Shown here piece by piece: positions 38,001-51,110 of a DNA stretch of 64,000 nt (positions within the stretch are counted from its first letter, which is position 1; every line of letters starts with the position of its first letter). The stretch covers positions 15,165,154 to 15,229,153 of the forward strand of contig OU342822.1 in the NCBI GenBank assembly GCA_910591455.2, written 5' to 3'. The notes beneath the pieces were generated by a model. That model had not been told where the DNA came from, did no database searches, and worked only from the letters and a program-made list of their open reading frames with translations. The stretch comes from Pholis gunnellus (Eukaryota; Chordata; Actinopteri; Perciformes; Pholidae). Both the position numbers and the translations under genes were made by a program.

Positions 38001-41000
38001 CATAATGAAACTTTCCAGGAGGAAGGAGAGCCGGGAGGTGAGTGTAGAGACTAGACCTGAAGATGTAGAGGAAGAAAGCAAGCAAAAGGTGGATGGCTGG
38101 ATGATAAGTCGAACAGACAGCGAGGGGATGAGACGACAACGGAGCAAAGTGTTCCCTGGTGTCGATATTTATGTGCGGCCTCATAAAAGCGGATTTATTT
38201 CCGCCTCTCTGAAACAGTGATCTTTGACATCGCCGAATCATCAGGACATCGTGCATCCGGTCCGGGTTTGCCCAAGGAGAAGGGATTTCACGCCACTGTG
38301 CAGCTGTTGTGGTGCAGTGGCTGCGTACGTTGTGCTCACACAAGTTATAGTGGATTTTATTAGTTTCACGCCGACACACACACACACACACACACACAGA
38401 CACACACACACACAACCAGTGTGCATTGTAAACCAAGGACTAAACAGAAGGACTGGTCTTCATTTCTGAGACAAAAAGGTTTTTTATTTGAAGGCTTTTA
38501 TTGCAAAACATGACAAGAAAAGATGAAATGTGTACAACTCGTGTTTTTCCATAAGAAATGCCTGCAGAGTCACAGAAGTAACCTTCTGGGTTTTAATCGT
38601 TGCCGCGCGAGCACCTTTTTAGACCTGCGAGAGTGAACACTGCAGCACAATGGGTCTGTGAATACTTGAATGTACTGCCTCTGTTTGAAATGCACAGTTC
38701 ACACACCCTAAGGCCAGACACACAACAGAATAGGTCCCGAGCCACAGCGCACACGGGCCATTTTCACTTGAATAAACTAAAAACTATAAAAAAAAAAAAA
38801 AGAAATGGCTGAATAATTTACAGATCAGATGTGAGGAACTGGAGCGCATTATGTCCCCCGAGGTTGCCAGTTCACTTCACCTCTGCGACTTACGAGAGCA
38901 GCTAAACTACCTGTTAATGGGGCTGGAGTCACCGTGGTAACTCCCTCGGAGGGCCTATAGGTCTTGCCTTGCAAGTGTGTGGGCTGCCAAAGCGGCATAG
39001 TCTGCAGGCAAAGTGTGTGCTGGGAGTGTGTGTGTGTACGTGTGTGTGTGTGTGTGTACTGTGTAGGCTAGGCAGCTATGCATAAAACATACGGTGGAAA
39101 AGTGGCATCATTCCCTATTTCTGCATCTTATAGTCCACCGAACAAATAGAAACGGCTTGAGGGAAGGTGACTCAGCCTGTTAAGGTGAGGCAGAAGAGTC
39201 CCGCTGGCCTAGTTTGAGCAAGAAAAGGACAGCGGGGGGAAAGCCTCTTTGTCTATTTTTTTAATCCTGTGTGCTGGTGGGAAATGCATCATCTGGGAAA
39301 CCCCTCCGCCCCTCCGTCCTCCTCCGACACAGACAAACACACACACCACCCTCTGGCCGTCTTCCTTCGCTCGAATTCTTTCTCCATACTTCCATTTTAT
39401 GTGTCACTCCATCCGTCTTTCCACCTCTGGTTTCTGTCTCCACATCCTTCTCTCTCTCTCTCCACTGCTACCCCCTCAACCTTCCCATCATCCCTCATTG
39501 CTTTGTGTTCAACAACAACATCGCCTCTCCACATCTGATCCGTCCTCTCGTCTCACTCCCCCCCCAACCCCTCTCCTCTTTCCCTTTCTCTATACCTTTA
39601 GCTCTCTGTGTGGTAAATAGGTCATTGTCTCTGCGCGGCTCAGAACTGGGTCATTTTAGGATGTGAATCAGTTGGAAAGGGTGTTTGTAGACGGCAGTGC
39701 ACGTGTCTCATCGTGCGCCCGTGCATAAACATATACACACACACAAACACACACTTGCAAATGAGGTTAAATCCCTGATTCCAAATGCGAAAGCAAGATC
39801 TCACACTTGGCACACACAGCCCACACACTCGCATATGGGACACCGATACGAGTATGTTTACTTGGCTTCGCTGAATCTGTGGGTGTTTACGGCACAAATG
39901 GTGCTTCGGGGCCGTTTTCCTTCACAGAAAGAGAAAGTCAGACACATCGCTGCCACATGCATTCGAAAACAAACAGATTAACAGGTGATGTTTGCTGCTG
40001 CCTGCAGCTGCTTCATCTTTAATCTGGAGAGATAGTCGCATCCACACAGCTGGCTGGAATCTCCGCATACACTTCGCTCACTGGCTGTGCCGACACTTTC
40101 TGCGCGTTTGCAGTAAGACGATGACTTGACAGTGACAGTAGCCAAATGCGTAAAAGATGGGTAACATTTTTTTTTTTAATTCACATATAAAAAAATCCAT
40201 GTTTTAAATGTGTGAAGATACATTTGCTGACTGATTTATTCTTGCTCATCACACACTTTTCAATATCAATAAAAACAGCATTCTTTAGTATTTAAAGAAC
40301 ACCAGAAAGGCATTTTCTTGACAGACTGATGTGTTGTTTGGTCCATCAAATGTCAGAACATTTTTTTAAAAAGGACTGTGGCAAAGCGTAAAGCTCATGT
40401 TGACATATTCAAATGTATTTTTTGGGTCCAAACAGCAGCCTGAACATCAAAGTTGTCAAAGACTTAAATTGATAGAAAAGGGACCAAATCCAACCAGTGA
40501 CATTTTGCAACTTTTGCTTAAAGAAATTAAAGGACAATTAACTGATTAGCCAAATAGTTGCTGATTAATCCAATATCGATTGGACTAATAATTTTTATTT
40601 GGTAAATGTATCTATTAATACTGCTCTTTTTCAGCACTTTTACATATTTGGAAATGGCATACTGACTCACTCTCACAGTGTCTCGACACATGTTGTATGC
40701 GGTGAAATCACACACTGCGCCGACAGCCTCTCACTCTCTGCAAGGAGTCATCAAGTGAATGAGGTCATCGCGATGCAAAGGGAAGGTCACAGGCAGCGAA
40801 CAGCCTACATTTGTCGGTTTTCCACCTTATGAGTCAGTGGTTGTCAACAGGTAATTCCCCACCGTATGAATCATCACTTCATCATAACTCTGCAAAATAA
40901 CATTAAATATGTATATGTAGCCTACGTTGTTCCATCTTTGTTATGAACTGCTTAAAGTAGCCTCCGAGTAAACGTATTACATCACCTTGTTTGTATACCC

Positions 41001-42027
41001 TGCTGGCTACTCTGCTTGTCACAATCATTACCATCATCGTTAAATATAAGATTGACATTACTTCTTGTCATCACTGTTGATGTTAAACATCAGTTTAAGT
41101 CACACTAAACTGTAGACAATGTTATTGTTATTGTGTTGCACTCCAGACAGACGGACTCGGCCTGATTGATTACATCACGTCAGTGTTCATCAGCGCGGCT
41201 CCGCAGATGGTAAAACACTTCGGCTTTGCGGACAAAATCCCTCATTTCACAGTCTACTCCGCCTGGCCGTCTGAACTGTTCTTAACCTCATCTCGCGTCA
41301 CGTCACTTAAAAACACGCGAGAGTAAACATACCGCCAGAGGCCCGCCAGCCAAAGACATACACGTCCCACGCGCCTGTCAACAAATGAAAGCTCGCACCC
41401 AGGCATCAAAAGTCAAACATTCAAATGCAAAAATCTCTTATTCATATAAGTGACCTGCCAAAAAACTATTTTGAGGACCAAAATAAACAATGAATTAGAC
41501 ACTAGTCATTAAACATCATAAAGGAATCTGCCCCCCTCAAAGAAATATAATGTTATACACACACTATCTGTAAAACACACCATGGATGTGTTTTCCCGTA
41601 GCACACACAGTTGATGGGTCAGATGAAGAAGGAAAACACACATCACACATTAAACATTGATGAGAAATCTCATTCCCATACTGTAACATGTACTATGTGC
41701 TAAGTTACCTTCCAGAAGAGCGCTCCTGTCCTCTATGTCCTGCTTCACCTCCTCTACCTCTTCCTTGTCTGACTCCACCCAAGTGCTTCTCTCGGGCCCC
41801 CGGGGGCCTGCCCTGCGAGCCCTCCACGCCGCCCTGAGCTGCCGTATGAGAGCGGGAAGCTCCAGGGCCAGCGACAAGCCTCCACAGGTAATAGGAGGCG
41901 TCCTGAGAGGACCCCAGACCGGCGAGTGAGGAGCCTCATCCGGACAGACGCCGGCTTCGACCCCAACGCCGAGACCAGCGTCCCGCATCCTGAGATCCGG
42001 ACCCCAGAGCCCCTCCAGCACCGGCAT
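32045..42027 (-). CDS. pde7b: cAMP-specific 3',5'-cyclic phosphodiesterase 7B, complete
   Basis: Hydrolyses cAMP to 5'-AMP in the cytosol. Twelve coding exons: 41709-42027, 37801-37890, 37292-37452, 37105-37168, 36820-36915, 36151-36251, 35006-35137, 34821-34912, 33696-33840, 33460-33556, 32403-32483, 32045-32286. They sum to 1620 nt (539 aa) with every phase compatible. ERRGSYPLIDLRI (about 122-134) and KVKRQLSFQRY precede the HD-type catalytic domain. Visible are YHNAVHAADV (H257 proton donor, H261 metal ligand), HDVDHPG (H297, D298), ALKCAD (D407) and the purine-contacting Gln in AIQIGF (Q458). SFQRYCHASRLLRG, HMLSKVG and the DMEQQLGSLILATD exon favour 7B over 7A. It differs from 450-aa human PDE7B by an unfamiliar N-terminus of about 106 residues and a poly-Gly tail. 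An upstream in-frame ATG at 42067-42069 would add 14 residues. Intron 2 appears to be GC-AG. Confidence 0.95.
32067..32102 (-). repeat. coding (GGA/GAG)n trinucleotide repeat in pde7b
   Basis: Twelve CTC/CCT units on the plus strand read as a run of glycines near the pde7b C-terminus, between GEPEPE and KGEDIP. The tract replaces the acidic tail of the mammalian protein and is likely length-polymorphic. Confidence 0.85.
32617..33002. mobile_element. hAT-like MITE in the last large pde7b intron
   Basis: The ends are inverted repeats: AGAGATGCACCGAT at the left and ATCGGTGCATCTCT at the right (14 bp, perfect). The ~386-bp body has no coding frame. Flanking 8-mers match at only about 5 positions, so the target-site duplication is eroded. 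It lies between the exons at 32403-32483 and 33460-33556. Confidence 0.6.
37891..41708 (-). other. pde7b: pde7b first intron
   Basis: A 3.8-kb intron containing a compound (CA)n at 38374-38414, a short GT run near 39030-39060 and a CT-rich stretch at 39300-39600 whose several overlapping open frames look like composition artefacts. A second, shorter first exon like the mammalian PDE7B1 start (MSCLMVERCGE) was looked for and not found here. Confidence 0.6.
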
Positions 42028-42560
42028 CCTCACGCCAGGAGGCAATAGATGTAGGAGAAGGAGGTGCAAGGAAATTAGAGATCAAAGTAAAGAGAGGGGG
42101 GGGGGGGGGCTCATGAAGGGGAGGTAGAGAGGAGCAGCTCGCTGTCAGGTAGCCATAGGTGAGGACACACAGACACAGAAGAAGAAGAATAAAGGCTGCA
42201 GAGAGAGAGACTCAGTCAGCAGTAGGACAGAACAGGACGGGACAGAGTGGAAAAAAAGCAAGTGCAAGAGAAGGAAGCAGGGGAAAAAAGAAGTGTGAAT
42301 CCGTCTCTATCTCCTTTCTCCCAGAGACGGCCGCTGACGGTCTGCGCTCTCCTTCTGCCGCATTCTCTCTCCTCTCTACTGTCTCTCTCGCGCCGGTGTT
42401 GTTGTGGAGCCCAAAAGCCCCTCCCCTCTTTCCGCGCTTAGCTCGCTTGCACACTCGCTCACTCTGCTACGTGCGCTGCTCCAGCGACGGCAGACCAATA
42501 GGATTTGTGTGAACGACCGCGGGGGCTTTGTGTTCACGGACACGATCAGGTCAGTGGGAA
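42028..42560 (-). promoter_or_regulatory. pde7b 5'UTR and CpG-rich promoter region
   Basis: The sequence upstream of the first pde7b coding exon changes to GA/CT- and CpG-rich text (TCTCTCGCGCCGG, GACCGCGGGGG), with a CCAAT box at 42495-42499. It is bounded by a CA microsatellite at 42580-42608. No TATA box is evident. The transcription start is not resolvable by eye. Confidence 0.5.
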
Positions 42561-42579
42561 CGGACAGAGTCAAACCTTC

Positions 42580-42610
<31 letters not shown>

Positions 42611-43449
42611 ATCTCTGCAACACGTATGATTAAAAATCGGAACAGACTTTACAGAGAAGATATAGGTGCATCAACATTGTGTGCAGAGCAAAATAGTTAA
42701 ATCAAATGTTTTGTGATTTTTATTGTGTGCGGGGCTTGGAATAATTATTTATTTCAATAATTTGTCTTAATTGTTTGATCTTTAAAATGTCAGAAAATAA
42801 TGAAAAGTAGCGAAAGACGGCAATCAAAATGTCCCAGAAATGTTTGATTGTTTTGTCCAAAACCTGTAGATGCTTAAGTTACACTGGTATAGAGAAAAGA
42901 TTTTCAAATGATTCCATAGATTAGATAAATGAATCCATTCATTGTTTCAGCACTAATTGTGTTTCCAGGTAATCTTGTTGCCAGGTACACTGAATAAGTA
43001 ACATAATGTCACGGGAGCAGATTCTAACAGTACATGATATTAAACTTATTCTGCTTAAAAGGGAAATAAAAAGACATTTGTTCTGAATCCTGCTGTCCAG
43101 GTGACTGCTGTGGGGTTAAACACTATTAGCATTACTGATAGAGGCAGAAGATTTCGGGAAGTTCTTGGAAGACGTTCGCAAAGATATGTCTGATGCAAAC
43201 AGAAAAGAAAATTGATGATGAATAAAGCAAGCACCGCTGTATGATCGATCACCAACTGTATCCAGAACTCATCCAAACAGGATGTCCACTGTGTATATAA
43301 GTGAAGCCTTAAAGTCACTCATCCCTTCACTATTTGTGGTCTGCGGAGTCTCCTAAGAACCAGTTTTAACTCGGATGAATTGAACATTTGTTTGGGACTG
43401 CAAACACTCTCTCCCTCTTGTCCTTAAAAGTCTCTCTCACACAGACACA

Positions 43450-43506
<57 letters not shown>

Positions 43507-44117
43507 AAATATATTTTATTGAATTTGAAAATGGCATGAACATTCTGGAACTGTATGAATTTATAATATGCATGTAATCACCATCAAATCACTGTCAACC
43601 TCCTCATCTTGGAAGATCAAGGGTCTGTTGCACACTAAATCTTGCTGCCATGGTGTCAGTCACTGAAATGGCAGCTCAGGTACCTTTATAATGTTATGAA
43701 CCCCCCCCAACCCAGATTGATTAAAATGTGTCACTTTGTACATTATGTTATTACATTGCAGGTGCTTGTGCTTGCAGGTGCAGATCTTGTGTCTGTGACA
43801 AGGCACCCTCTGACCTCTGGATGACCTCTGTTCCCTTTGTGCACCATGATCACTCCTGTGCTGTTTCACTATTTCACTGTTTCAAGGCTCCCCCATGCCC
43901 CTTCAAAGACCAGCAGGTGTCTGTCTCTGCTGGAACCAGAACCAGGGCAAACGTCGTAGGAACACAGACAGTTCTCGTGACAGTGTCGAGTTCCCCCTTG
44001 AACTCTGTCACCACTGTCCCATTGACAATACACACAAACATGGCCTGTACAGTTGCACAGTTTCAAGATTCCCTAAAACCACTATTTTCCTTGATTTGAC
44101 CCACACTCATCTCAATA

Positions 44118-44316
44118 GTTACGGGTCAAATTTGACCCGAAACAGCCTCAGTGTACAAAAACGTGTAGCACCATGTACAAAGTATAACGTTTTAAAATAT
44201 TTTTATTTTTGCGTATTTCAAATTTCAGGCTAAAAGAATGACGTTTAGGGTATTTTTACTGCTGTCAAAAGTCAAAACGGTTCAAATTTGACCCTGACAG
44301 TATGTAAGGGTTAAAA
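44118..44316. repeat. palindromic dispersed repeat, probable MITE relic
   Basis: GGGTCAAATTTGACCC near 44124-44139 is a perfect palindrome. A second partial copy, GGTTCAAATTTGACCC, lies near 44279-44294 and is followed by AGGGTTAAAA. This text recurs in teleost short DNA elements. The family is not identified. Confidence 0.4.
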
Positions 44317-44474
44317 TGAAGCAAATTAGGTGAATGTAAGTAAATAAGACCATCTGTCTTTGCATGCACGCTATCATGAAGGATGCAGAGCGGTCACCAT
44401 TTTTTATGTATTTTTCTCCCCGGGAATGTTCCCTTGAGAAACAGTCACATGCAGACCAAAGTACTGACACTGAC

Positions 44475-44519
<45 letters not shown>

Positions 44520-47150
44520 CGCAGACAGAAACACAGCCTTGAACATCACATTTCAGATGCAAGATGTCGATTGCAAGGAACCGTGAGACAAAGAGCGTTA
44601 AGATAAAAGACACAGGCTGTGAGAAACTGTGAGAAGCAGAGGGGACACGATGTACAGCGTGGTTATTCAGTGAAAATGTACTGAATGTATTATTGTTGTG
44701 TTGTCGCTTTGATCAACAGATGACGTCACAAAGCAATCCCATCAAATCCCATAGGAGCAAAAATTCTCACGTGTGTCTGCACCAAAATAGAAGTGGACAT
44801 TAATGTAAAACGGTTTGGTTGGCTTGTTCGTAGTGCGGCCAAATCGTAATTCTAATCAGCCCCACAATCATTAAGAGTGGGAAACGGCCTTTACCAGTAT
44901 GGAGAGTAACAGTGCCACCGGAGAATATATCATACTGTCTGGATGGGACTTTAATAAATCAGAACATGTGAACAAAGCCGTTATCAAACAAAAGGAGGTA
45001 AGATTCTCATTCTCAGAATGAGGGAAAGATATCAGAGAGCCCACAAGGTCAGTGGGAGTTTTGAGGCTGACACTTCAGCATTTCTTCGGGGAACTTTTAA
45101 ACAATCTTAACAGCAATATTGGAGGAGGAAAAAAATTGCTTTAGCTACATTTCAAGGTCTGAGATTATGATAAACGGCTACATTTTACCGTCTCCAGTCC
45201 AGACACTACTTTAAAAACACGCCTGGAGTGAAACTTACTGTATTGGGCCCCACTTTTATTCAACAAGAGCCGTCCGACTGGACAGCGGAGAGCATACACA
45301 GCAGAGAGATAGCAGAAACATCAGTGTTTGACACAGATTACACAGTGCCAAAGGTCAGCGACAGCCTGCAGCGCTGTTACCAAATGTATAGAAACATGTT
45401 TGCACCATCAGTTTTGCAGTTGGCTGTACACAGCACTTCAACAACCTCTTGCACGATTGGTATTCAGGTCAGTTAGCGTTCCTACCCAGCATGCACACTT
45501 GTGTGGCACTCTGCTCCGACCTTTTGAATGTGACTGCTCCACACTTCTGTGGCAGGGAGAACGAGGGAGAGAGAGAGAGAGAGAACGAGATTAATATTAC
45601 AACACACCCCAAAATACACACCGCTATCTGAGAGCATCAATGAACCTGCAGCTAATAATAGGAACTGTGCCAAAAGTCATGCACATTAATCACATGCGCC
45701 CACATGGTCGGTCGTCGTGGTCAGGGGTCTTAAGGCAACTTTTTCCTTTTAGAGCCATTTTCTATCAAACGTGTGTTTGTTGTTCAAGTCACGTGCTTTT
45801 GTTTTGTTTTTAGAAAATACTTCTATTTTAGTACGTCTGTCGGTTACAATATTGTGCATCACATTAAGTTAATAGTGAAACATTACCCATCATCATGTGG
45901 TAAGTAAGGATCTCCAGTAAAGTACAACCATGGCTGTGACTAACTCATTATTGTTTTTTTCTACATAATGTTTTTGTCAAATTTTGTTCTATATTGTTCA
46001 GAAAATAGTGAAATTTGCTCAGAACAATTCCAAGGTGACATCTTAAATATGCTTATTTTGTGTTAATCTGTTAACCATCATATAACAAAGAACAGCAGTA
46101 AATTCTCACATTCAAGCAGCTGAAACCGACAAACGATCAAACAACAAATGACAGAAGCAAACAATTTTCTGTCACTTGATAAACTTGATTAACCCACAAA
46201 TCATTTCACCTTAAAATCAACTCTTCCGTTGTCTCATTGCAACCAAAGCAACGCGAGGGTAACAGACAATTTGCCTTGTCTTTAGATTCACACCAACAAC
46301 ACCGTGCCCATCTCTTTCCGACGAGTTAAAAATGATAAAGTACACCAGCAGTGTGGTAATCTGCCATTGTACTTTGATCCAAGGTCAGTTTTCCTAAACA
46401 TCATTACTACCCAATGTCCTGCGCTGCGTTTCAGGCAGCCTCGGCTCAGTACATTTCCCAATTTAGGTCATCTATTTATAAAAAAGTAGTAATGTCTATA
46501 ATAGTTAGAATGGCTCAACATCTGTGTGCAGAGTGGACAAGAGTGAGAGTGGACTGAGTGCACTCTGAGTTGGTTTAAAGACAAACCAAGTCCAAACCAG
46601 GTGGCCTAACTGCCCTGATTGAAACATACAAAGTCTGCCGTTATCTCTTATTATTGTACACAGTGTTTAAGGTTACCCCTCTGCAGGAAGACAGTCATAC
46701 AAGTGTGTGTGGAGGATTTGCATCTAAACGAGCACATTGTTAACCGGCATGCAGGAAACGGGTGGATGGAGACAAACCAGAGGCGACGGCGGTTCACTCA
46801 TCCAGCCCACGTGGTTTTTGCACGTTTTACGGGACGCCCTCTGTCAAAATGTTTTCCCATGATCTCCAGCTCTATACTCACGTCATCGTTCACCTCAACC
46901 GGACAGCTCTCTAGTCAAACTCTCTCTTTGCTTGCTGGCTAGCTGCTGTCAAACTGTTGGGCAAGTCTGTTCACTGTCTCCTGCATGTTCAGCTGGGTCG
47001 GAAAAAAAATGGATTTAGATTTCACACTATTCTTTTAGATATAAAATGCTGCAAGGTAAAGGGGGAACACGCTCTCTCTGACAATCAGCAAGTAACAAGT
47101 GCTTATTGAAAATATCAAAGAATATGGTACTCAATAATACTCAATAATAT

Positions 47151-47391
47151 TAGATTTGAGAGGAAATGGTGCATAGTTACAAAACCGTTTCACGACAGGT
47201 TAAAAACCTCAAGGTGTCACTCAGACAGCACCAGGACATTCTGATGTAGCATTTCAAAATTAAAGCCCTTCAAAATCTCATTCATGAGTTAACTTCAAAT
47301 CACATTCATGAGACAATTTGTCTAATTTCAGATTAGATTTTAGAGGAAATGGTGCATAGTTACAAAATCATTTCACGACAGGTTTAGAACC
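47151..47391. repeat. local direct duplication
   Basis: AGAGGAAATGGTGCATAGTTACAAAA followed by TTTCACGACAGGTT occurs near 47158-47202 and again near 47341-47384, a spacing of about 183 bp. A weaker third echo (CGTTTCATAACCAGTTAAA) lies near 47453. It has no coding content. Confidence 0.7.
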
Positions 47392-50300
47392 AAATACTCA
47401 ATATTCTTGCTGATAGTCTCTTTTACCTATGAAGGTCCGTTGAATTTGAGACCGTTTCATAACCAGTTAAATTATCCTCACAGTATCTTTAAAGGGAGTG
47501 TTAGACAATGTTGCGAGTTCGCGAGTATATGTCATCAGTATTTTCCCAGGAAATGCAAAAGTTCTAGCAAGATTTATTACAAATCTTACCAAGTGGCAAA
47601 GAAGATATGTCAAGGTTTAAAGAAATAACACTCCTCATCAACACGTAACAGAAAACAAACAGGCCTCGTATGTGTTAACATGGAGTCAAATGTCCTTGAC
47701 TCTGATTGAGAATCACAATGACAGAGCCAGAACCGGATGGTGAAGTGAAGAACTGTCAACAACACTGTTAAGTTTTCCAATTGCATTGCAAAATATCTTC
47801 CTGAGAAGATATACATCTGAAAGTAATTCTGTTTATGTAATAAACTGAATGTATCCCTATAAACATGCAGTATGTGTGCGTTCTCCTGGGACCTTTTAAC
47901 CTCAGTGTAATCCCTCATTAGCTCCGTCAGATTAGTGTGTCATGCTGCTCACAACTAAATAAACCCATTTATCATTATATCCCTCTTGTGTATGTGTCAA
48001 ATCCAATTGAACACTAGGTGACTGACTAAAAAAAAATCTCTGTAGCCTATTTGTTTACAAGTTTGCACCTTTGTGGAATTTGCTGTAAAATAAAAAAACA
48101 CAGGGTGCCTTGACTACAAAACTGCAGCAAGCTTTTATGAACTAGGGTTGGTTTAAACATGAAAAAACCTATATTGGAGCACACTGGTACAGTTTTATTT
48201 GACATTATGATAGCAAACAGCCCATCATTACTTTCAATGAATACCTACTTAATTAAGAATAATTAATGTTATTTATTTTTTTGCATTGTCTGGAAAAAAA
48301 CCCACTTAACCACCACATGCTTACTTTGTACTTAAAACACAGAAGTAGGAACAAAAAACTGCTCACATTCACATTTTGGCAACATATGAATCCAGACGCT
48401 GAAAACATGCAACTTGACTGAAATCATTACTTGTTTCAAACAAAGGAAAATGTAACATAGATGTAAAAATACTGTCAATTAAAACAATGGTAATGTCGTA
48501 TTAATAGGCAATAGTGACACCTGCTGGAATAGAAGTATGTTAATTAAAGCATACTTTATGCTACAGTGTCAACACACAGAACACACACTGTATGCTCATG
48601 AGGGAGCCAAGGTCATTCAATGAACTAAAACAAATTTCGGTGGGTGAACAGGTTGCATTTTAGCAGCACTAGTGAGTGAATAATAATAATAATGAAGGAC
48701 AACATCAACATCAAACTGTGATCCGTTTGCTTTTCTTCATTTCCTCGGTTAAACAAAAGATTGGAAATACAGGCTAACGTTTAAATGAAGCAGTTTCCAA
48801 TACATGTGTCACTTTTTAAATTCGTCATTATGCTGCACCATTAAGCTAACTCTGGGACAATACTAATCAAATGATCATTTTTGTGTTTAATATTGTCCAT
48901 GGTACCCTACAAATAATGTGAATGTATTATAATACGATAATAACAATAAACATTGAACATTTGAAGTATTGCTTTAGTGGGTATGAGAGCTGTTTTGTGT
49001 TGAGTCCTTTGGGTTTAGTTGTCTGTGAGATATTCTGTCACTAGAGGGTTCAGAGAAGGGAAGACATCATGAAATCATTATTTACCAACTGGATCATACT
49101 GTAAGACAATGTGACTGGAAGTGTGACAGATATGAGGGGATTGATAGAACATATAACATTAAACACTTCCTTTATATTTTGATAGGTTGTGTGAAATAGC
49201 AGGATGTGGGTGACAGTTGACAACGTCTTCTGCTGCTGATTTTATATTGTTGTATGTATCCTGTAGAAATTCAAAGAAAGGCTGTAGTTGTAGTATTGAG
49301 AAGGGCAAGGTACACACAGGGCCTCTATCGGGTTTTACTCTGCAGGTTGAGCGTAGTATAAAAAGGAGAATACGCCCTTTGTGTAGTATGAAGGTTAACA
49401 TCTAAGTCAAGTACGTTTATATTAGGTAAAGAATACGTTTGTTTTGGACTGGCTTTAGCTTCATAAGCAAAAAAAAAGTAGGAGAGTTGTAAATTTCAAC
49501 ATCAATTTTCAAATATCTGTAATGGGTTTCAGTGTTGGGTGTAGTTGTCTGTTGTCTGAGCTCTAACTGAATCTATGACAGAGCCTAACCACCAACCACA
49601 TGTTGAACATACTGCACATAACTTACTGCACTGCAGTAACTGGAACAGTTGCAGTGCTGATGCACAGTCCCCTGACTTCCTGCAGTAACAAGTGTATGCT
49701 GCAGAGTTTATAAATCCCTTTGAGGCATATTTGTCATTTTGGAATATAAAAATAAAATCGACTTTACTTTGTTTTTATTGTTATCCATAAAAATATCAAA
49801 ACATTTGAAGTACGTTACTCAATATGAACTAAATTGGTCAATTTGTTTGGAAATTCTTTTCAGAAGTTGACATTTCTCCCACTGACTGGTTTGAAAAAAC
49901 ACATAATTGAATCATTGAATTTGATGTAGAAACAACTTACAAATTCAGTAGCTTAGTATCAACTTATCATGTTTATACTACAATAGAACCCTGCAATTCA
50001 ATTTCATATAATTACATATAATAAATCCTCTTTTTGGAATAGCTGTTGTCTAGAGGAATTCTCTTTTAAAGACATCTGATTTTGTAGTTGTAGTTTTGAT
50101 CTGTATGATGGCATGTTTAATTTGCCTATGGTAGCCTAAAGTTAATACCAAGTCACTATTTCAAACATGGGTTTAGCTTCGTAGAAAACAAAGCTAAAGC
50201 ATTTCCAGTTTTGACTATTTTTCTTTAAAAATCCACGAGGGAATTATTCTTATGCACAGCTGTCCTTAATAATTACAACAGTGGTCATTTTATTCATATA

Positions 50301-50675
50301 ATTAAAAAACACTTGCAATTGTGTTCCTAATAAGTGAACACAATTATTATATGCAGCACAGGCAGAAGCAGAGGTGTCAGTCCTCTTGCAAAAACTGCAG
50401 CAACGCAGCAGCCCACACGCTTCCTCTAACTATATGAGTTTGTGGGTTGCGGTACTTATGTTAATAGCAGAGTAATGTTTCCTTTGAAAACTGAAACACA
50501 ATCACCAGTGCATCTGTTTGTATGTAAAGAGGAAAATGCACAGTTCATCACCAGAAGCAAGGAGCTCTCAATGATCTCAGATGGTATAATTCAGAAGATA
50601 TCTCTCAAAGATGTTGAATAGATATATATAATCCAACCAACGAGCATGGACTATTTGTTTTTTTCTTTCTCACAG

Positions 50676-50741
50676 CTGAGATGTTGAACCAAGGAAAAGA
50701 GAAGAAAACTCAATAGCCCATGTTCTGTCTCAAGAAGAGAG
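50676..50741 (+). pseudogene. exon-like relic A of the novel cluster
   Basis: A good acceptor (TTTTTTTCTTTCTCACAG) precedes a 66-bp segment that ends in the donor GTATGT. One frame reads EMLNQGKEKKTQ and then stops (TAG at 50714-50716). A block shared with relics B and C (TATGGAGGGCGAGAGGTACTT) lies 150 bp downstream. It may be a terminal exon or a decayed copy. Function unknown. Confidence 0.35.
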
Positions 50742-51110
50742 GTATGTTTTTTTTTTAGGTTTTGGGGGCATAATGATGAACAATTGAATGTTCTTTGTTT
50801 GGGAACACATGTTGAATCATGTGTCATCAGCATATATGGAATACCTAGTTGGAAATTTGCTTTGGAGTTATTAGTTTTGGTATTTTTTTATGGAGGGCGA
50901 GAGGTACTTTTATATTTTTACAGTGGATCATACTTAAAAACAAAACAAATTGAGTTAGTTTATAAGATAAATTGATAAGAGATTCTTCCTTTTGAAATAA
51001 AAAAAGTCTGACACAATTGAAAAACTGTTAACCAAGGGAAAAGGCATTACCAAGGGAAAAGGTTTCATGTTATTATTTAAATAGCATTTTGACAGCCTCA
51101 ACATTGCTGT

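Larger units (their letters stand above)
42609..50640. other. gene-free interval between pde7b promoter and novel gene cluster
   Basis: No exon with believable frame and splice sites. It contains CA arrays at 43450-43504 and 44480-44517, a palindromic repeat family member at about 44118-44316, a (GA)n run near 45560-45585, and a local duplication at 47151-47391. The 48-50.6 kb part is AT-rich with no repeats of note. Confidence 0.6.

Noticed and set aside
39249..39666. Several overlapping frames in all plus phases, up to 131 codons
   Set aside because: The region is CT-rich, which removes stop codons in all frames. It lies inside the first pde7b intron.
43728..44099. Possible piggyBac-type transposase C-terminal fragment
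   Set aside because: The Cys-containing frame (CACRCRSCVCDKAP) is too short and lacks the expected spacing. The adjacent palindrome suggests only a small non-coding element.
45228..45476. 82-codon plus-strand frame
   Set aside because: No family motif or splice context in an otherwise gene-free region.
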